Origin: Dichotomocladium elegans
Taxonomy: Eukaryota > Mucoromycota > Mucoromycetes > Mucorales > Lichtheimiaceae
DNA: 64,000 nucleotides
Assembly (NCBI GenBank): GCA_025716815.1
Contig: JAIXMN010000017.1
Span: forward strand, 434,001-498,000
Reading direction: 5' to 3'
Shown one piece after another: positions 60,306-64,000 of this stretch. The position numbers and the translations under genes were made by a program. The notes beneath the pieces were generated by a model. The model ran no database searches. It saw nothing but the letters and a program-made list of their open reading frames with translations, and was not told the DNA's origin. The stretch's first letter is position 1; every line of letters starts with the position of its first letter.

Positions 60306-60376
60306 GCCGTGATAGTATAGTGGCAGTACATTGCGTTGTGGCCGCACTGACCCTGGTTCGATTCCAGGTCACGGCA
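60306..60376 (+). tRNA. tRNA-His (GTG anticodon)
   Basis: The acceptor stem GCCGTGA pairs fully with TCACGGC (60369-60375), followed by discriminator A. The T arm is CCTGG-TTCGATT-CCAGG. The anticodon loop TTGTGGC centres on GTG at 60338-60340. The D arm lacks one loop base compared with the usual ..TGGTCAGT.. form, and the outermost anticodon-stem pair is a T-C mismatch. There is no intron. A T-run follows at 60380. As in other eukaryotes, G-1 is not encoded. Confidence 0.9.
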
Positions 60377-61133
60377 TCATTTTTACATGCTGTCTTTTTG
60401 TCGTTACACAAAGTGCTCGACCAATCATGCTTCCCTTTGTACAGACGGCCATTGTTCCCTCTCTTGTTAACCAACACCGTCCTTTCCCTTTTCTTTCTCT
60501 CTCTCTCTTCTTCATGTATTATTATTATTAGATAACAAAACAATATATATATATATCAAAGTAGTTCCATGCAATAAATACCATCTATTTGTTGCCTTTC
60601 ATCTACTGTTATGCTTGATCGGTGCTATAGGCTACGGTGTAACCGCCAAAATATACGCACGGCACACTCCTACGACAAGTGTCATCACTTTTCTTTTTTT
60701 TTTTACATCCCATCATAGGCAGCACATCGCTGAAGTAGTTCGCTTCCTGCAATTCTACTTCAGTATGGTACTTCACAGTGCAAGGTACTGCTAGTAGTGC
60801 GACCCATTGAAGGGCATACAAGAATCCGGCCACCCTTCCATATCGCATGATTATATCCTCAATCTTTGGCGTAGTTTAGAAGAGTATAAATACCTGTGAG
60901 TACCATAAAGTAAAGGAGATCTCATTCTTATGACGCTTTGTCATTACTATTAGTTACGGTGTCATCCGCCAAAATACTAGTATGGCACAGTACTTTTTTG
61001 GCTGCTTACGAAATGTCGCAGCTCTTTTCGTCTCTGTTTCTTGACTGAATCGCGAGGGAAACCACAGAGAATTCAGTATATAAATGGTGCTCTTTATTCA
61101 TACTATTTTCTAATACTCAAAAACATACGTAAC
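60377..61133. other. Intergenic region with two short similar blocks
   Basis: A CT-rich stretch (60478-60515), an (AT)n run (60545-60556) and two similar blocks containing CCGCCAAAATA (60643 and 60967) are present. No gene supported. Confidence 0.4.
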
Positions 61134-61636
61134 ATGATGTCGCCATCTATACGGACAATGTACCCAAAGAAAAAATACGCGTATGTAATGATGGCATTGT
61201 ATCAAAAGAGAAATAGGCCGAGTATTCCATCAGGAATAACACCAAAACAAACATTTGATGAGTGGTTGGAATCGTCGGTGAGTCTGTCTATGCTATTTTC
61301 GCGGATATTGAATCCATTTTAAAGACTGTGGCCTATTTGGCGGCTAGTGCTTGGGGCCAGTACAAGAAGAAGGTGGAAGGAGATGATATTCATTGATAAC
61401 ACATACAATTGCATTTATACGACTTCAACAGAACGGACGGATGGGATATAGCGGGGTTTGTCGCAAGAAACTTGAAGAATGAATGCAACGTAGAGGTACC
61501 AAAAGATACCGCCCATCAAGACGCAATCAAAAAGGCCGTTGCAGGATTCAACGTTGACCGTTCACGAATATTCACTTTTCTAGCCTTGCCGCATTATACC
61601 TCCCAAGATGGCTACAAAGCGAATTGCGTTGTATGA
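61134..61636 (+). CDS. Hypothetical three-exon gene
   Basis: Exons 61134-61277, 61325-61359 and 61432-61636 join in phase to 127 residues. It starts MMSPSIRTMYPKKKYAYVMM, with a basic N-terminus and then ITPKQTFDEWLESS; the last exon reads TDGWDIAGFVARNLKNECNV and ends HYTSQDGYKANCVV. The junctions have GTGAGT, GTACAAG donors and clear AG acceptors. No family is recognised, and the start could lie further upstream. It might be a real lineage-specific gene or a remnant of a larger one. Confidence 0.4.
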
Positions 61637-62329
61637 TTAGAAAGGAACAAGCTACGAACGACCGATCATATATTGCGTGCCCTTAAAAAGTAGCAGAGGT
61701 AGGTAAAACACTGGACAACCAACTCAGCAAATAGCTGCAGTAAATCAAGTAGAAAAGCAATGCTCATCAGAAAACTCCAATCCAGACTGTTATGTTTCCC
61801 ATTCTAGAACAGGGACCACATACTATTAACAAGGCGAGGTGTCTATAGCAAAATGACATGCGTCACTTTGGGAGACTTCGTCTGAACGTACCTTAGAGTG
61901 ATTGTGGATGCCGCGAATGAATGAAAAATAAAAAAAGACTGTTCTTTCCATCTGTTATGCCTGTCATTATTACTTTTCGTGTCATATCCGTTAATCCTTT
62001 TTTTTTTCCGTCAGGTTCCATTACTTCTTCTCACCGACTTTATCCAAACACCCAGTAACTGACCCTCCTCTTGCATTTAAATACCGTAATAAAGCTAAAG
62101 GCGAGGATGGGAGCGCTAGGATCGTATTTTCGCAGCAGGATCTTATAAATTATGCGGTTGATTACAGAACTGCTAGATCGACTGCATCGGCGAGACAATC
62201 AAGACTTATGCTATATAGTTGTTGGAAGAAAAGCAAAAAGAGACGACAAATACAACCATACTGCACACTTATTTTTATGCTTTAAAAATTCAACGCTGCC
62301 ATCATTCTTTATCGACAGTTCATGATTAT
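61637..62329. other. Intergenic
   Basis: No gene supported; T-rich tract at 61999-62009. Confidence 0.45.
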
Positions 62330-64000
62330 TCACAATTCCTCATGAGAAGGAATAAAAGGGTTGTTGTCATTTTTGACCTGGTCTTCAGGAAGAGGACAGA
62401 CGGCCGGTGTCTTCATTCTGTATCGGTACTCGCACTTTTCTGGCTCAGTCACCTCAAGAATCTCGGTTTGGCCACCACACTCGAATGTAGCATGAACACT
62501 ACGCTCCGGACCGTTCCAGCACTTTGTTCCATGAGAATAGAGCTGTTCATCGTGCTTCTCATTCAAGAACTTGTCAAAGCGACTGGTGTATTCGAACATG
62601 AGCAACAAACATACGCATACACAACGTCAGTATGGTGGGCTTACCCCAAGTTGATCCTGGCACCATCCTTGTTGGATTTTTGATAAGCATTGCCAAAGAG
62701 GCAAACTGAGTATGTGTATCTATTGGCCAGCTTAATGGATATATTCGCTCATACATTGCGAGATAAGGATGTATGATACTTACTCGCCTTCATTCTTCTC
62801 AGCACAGACGTCTTTGAGCTTGAGCCATTCATGCCTTTCACCATAATCCTTTTTGAGATCTTCATTGACTGTCTCAAGCTTCCGCTCCAATGATTTGATC
62901 TCATCTTCAACGCCATTATATGCGCTGCGCGCAGCGTCGAGAGCTAATCCAAATGGTATTCATACGTGAGCAACCAAAAGCACAAACTAGGTTCACATGC
63001 TCCTAACGCCGCACCTCTGCTGGTTGGGTTGCTCGTGCTTTCATCCTCCTTGGCCGTTTTCACACTCGGTGAGACCAGCTCTTTCCATTTGGATGGGATC
63101 ACATTTCCCACCTTCTCCAACAGTGTGTACACTATGGATTCTTTACCTTTAGTCGATATTTTGTCAATCCAACAGAGAGATGCCGAGAGAAGCAGTTTGT
63201 ATAAGGAATCGGTAATAAGTGTAAATGGTCCTGATGATTCAACAAAAACAAATTACCTTGTTTCTTGGCAGGTTCCAGATGGTCCTCTTGCTTGTTCTGC
63301 TCCGCCTCTTCTTCTTCTTCTTCCTCTACCTCTTCAACAAATCCGTCTATAGCGTCCTCGACAAGATCCTTGTCGATTTCGGCTTTTAGTTCTTCATAAC
63401 CCTCGAGGAAATCTTCATAGCTTGTGATTGCGGCCTTGACAGCCATATCATGATAGTTATGATTGTGATCGCGCTTTAAGTTCTGGAGGATGGTGACAAG
63501 CGAATCGATTTCGGCCTCAAGTGTTTTGATGTGCTCACTCAGCACATCAACATCGCATGGAGGGCATTTCTTTTTCTTCTTGGACGCATTCTGAAAAGTA
63601 CCTGCCTCAGCTTCAAGCACATCGATCTCCTCTATAGGTCCAGACGTAAGAGCGTGTCAAGACTGTATATATCATAGAGTGATAGATACGTACGCTGATA
63701 ACGTAATAATGCTGCCTTTTGTATGACTATTTCGTCCTCTAGCTTCGACTTCTCTTCCTGCCACTTGCTCACAGTATCGAGGCCGTCCTCGATGAGCTTG
63801 CGTTTGGCAGCCCCACCGTCGGCCAGGATCTTTTCAGTGGCAGCCTTGATCTTGGCGTAGTCATCGGCCTGCTGCTTACAAACATTTGGACAGGATATCA
63901 GCCCGCTTGTCTCGTCTGAACCATCGCAGCAAGCCTCGTCTTGAGTCCACACGCGCGTGAGTTCAAAAATGCGTAAATTCGGGTTTGCATGTCAGGAGAC
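62330..64000 (-). CDS. GTB1: Glucosidase II beta subunit (PRKCSH/GTB1), 5' end beyond window
   Basis: Minus-strand exons: 63694 to beyond 64000, 63257-63631, 63015-63146 (donor could also be 13 bases or so further on), 62784-62943, 62645-62719, 62330-62582. The visible N-terminal part holds an LDLa-like CCDGSDE followed by ISCPNVC, then a long coiled coil, CPPCDVDV, and an acidic stretch of Glu near 63300-63340. After a second coiled coil (ALDAARSAYNGVEDEI) comes the MRH domain, which reads mannose on glycoproteins: YTYSVCLFGNAYQ, SHGTKCWNGPERSV, FECGGQ, CEYRYRMKTPAVC. The protein ends HEEL, a KDEL-like ER-retention signal. It pairs with the catalytic alpha subunit to trim glucose from N-glycans. 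The frame close to the right edge is disturbed (see findings). Confidence 0.93.

Overview
This is eukaryotic nuclear DNA, most likely from an early-diverging fungus of the Mucoromycota type. Almost every recognisable gene has several short introns (mostly 45-145 nt) with GT-AG or occasional GC-AG borders, intergenic regions are moderate, and the conserved proteins (SEC24, Hel2/ZNF598, DPH3, ADC synthase, DCN1, THOC7, eL43, BUB1) look fungal/opisthokont. The placement is inferred from gene content and relic transposon style; no marker phylogeny was possible. LAYOUT: 1-0.9 kb, a HET-domain-like protein cut by the left edge. 0.9-5.0 kb, gene-poor with decayed membrane-protein and transposase relics. 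5.0-5.6 kb, a three-exon gene for a metazoan-style eIF4E-binding protein. 5.6-10.2 kb, no convincing gene. 10.2-12.4 kb, a five-exon MFS transporter. 12.4-15.1 kb, transposase relics. 15.1-26.7 kb, a dense housekeeping block: ribosomal protein eL43, DCN1-like neddylation factor, THO subunit THOC7, a large PABA (aminodeoxychorismate) synthase with a 25-nt intron, an F-box/EF-hand protein and an F-box/LRR protein. 27.1-29.6 kb, a 364-bp tandem array. 30-35 kb, a transposon graveyard. 35.2-39.3 kb and 50.85-55.25 kb are two arms of a 4.1-kb inverted repeat, each holding an intact seven-exon gene for a possible PD-(D/E)XK-like nuclease; a third, broken copy sits at 30.5-32.2 kb. Between the arms lie SEC24, a small TATA-driven orphan gene, BUB1 kinase and the Hel2/ZNF598 ubiquitin ligase. 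56-64 kb holds DPH3, an acyl-CoA-thioesterase-like protein, tRNA-His, an orphan three-exon gene and the glucosidase II beta subunit, cut by the right edge. HOW THE GENES RELATE: there is no operon logic. Translation control (4E-BP, eL43, Hel2, DPH3, tRNA-His), secretion and ER quality control (SEC24, glucosidase II beta) and ubiquitin/NEDD8 biology (DCN1, two F-box proteins, Hel2) recur but are not clustered by function. The repeats are the most unusual part: three copies of the nuclease-like gene, a 323-bp palindromic MITE that split one arm while the other keeps the empty site, and patchy identity between copies that points to gene conversion.
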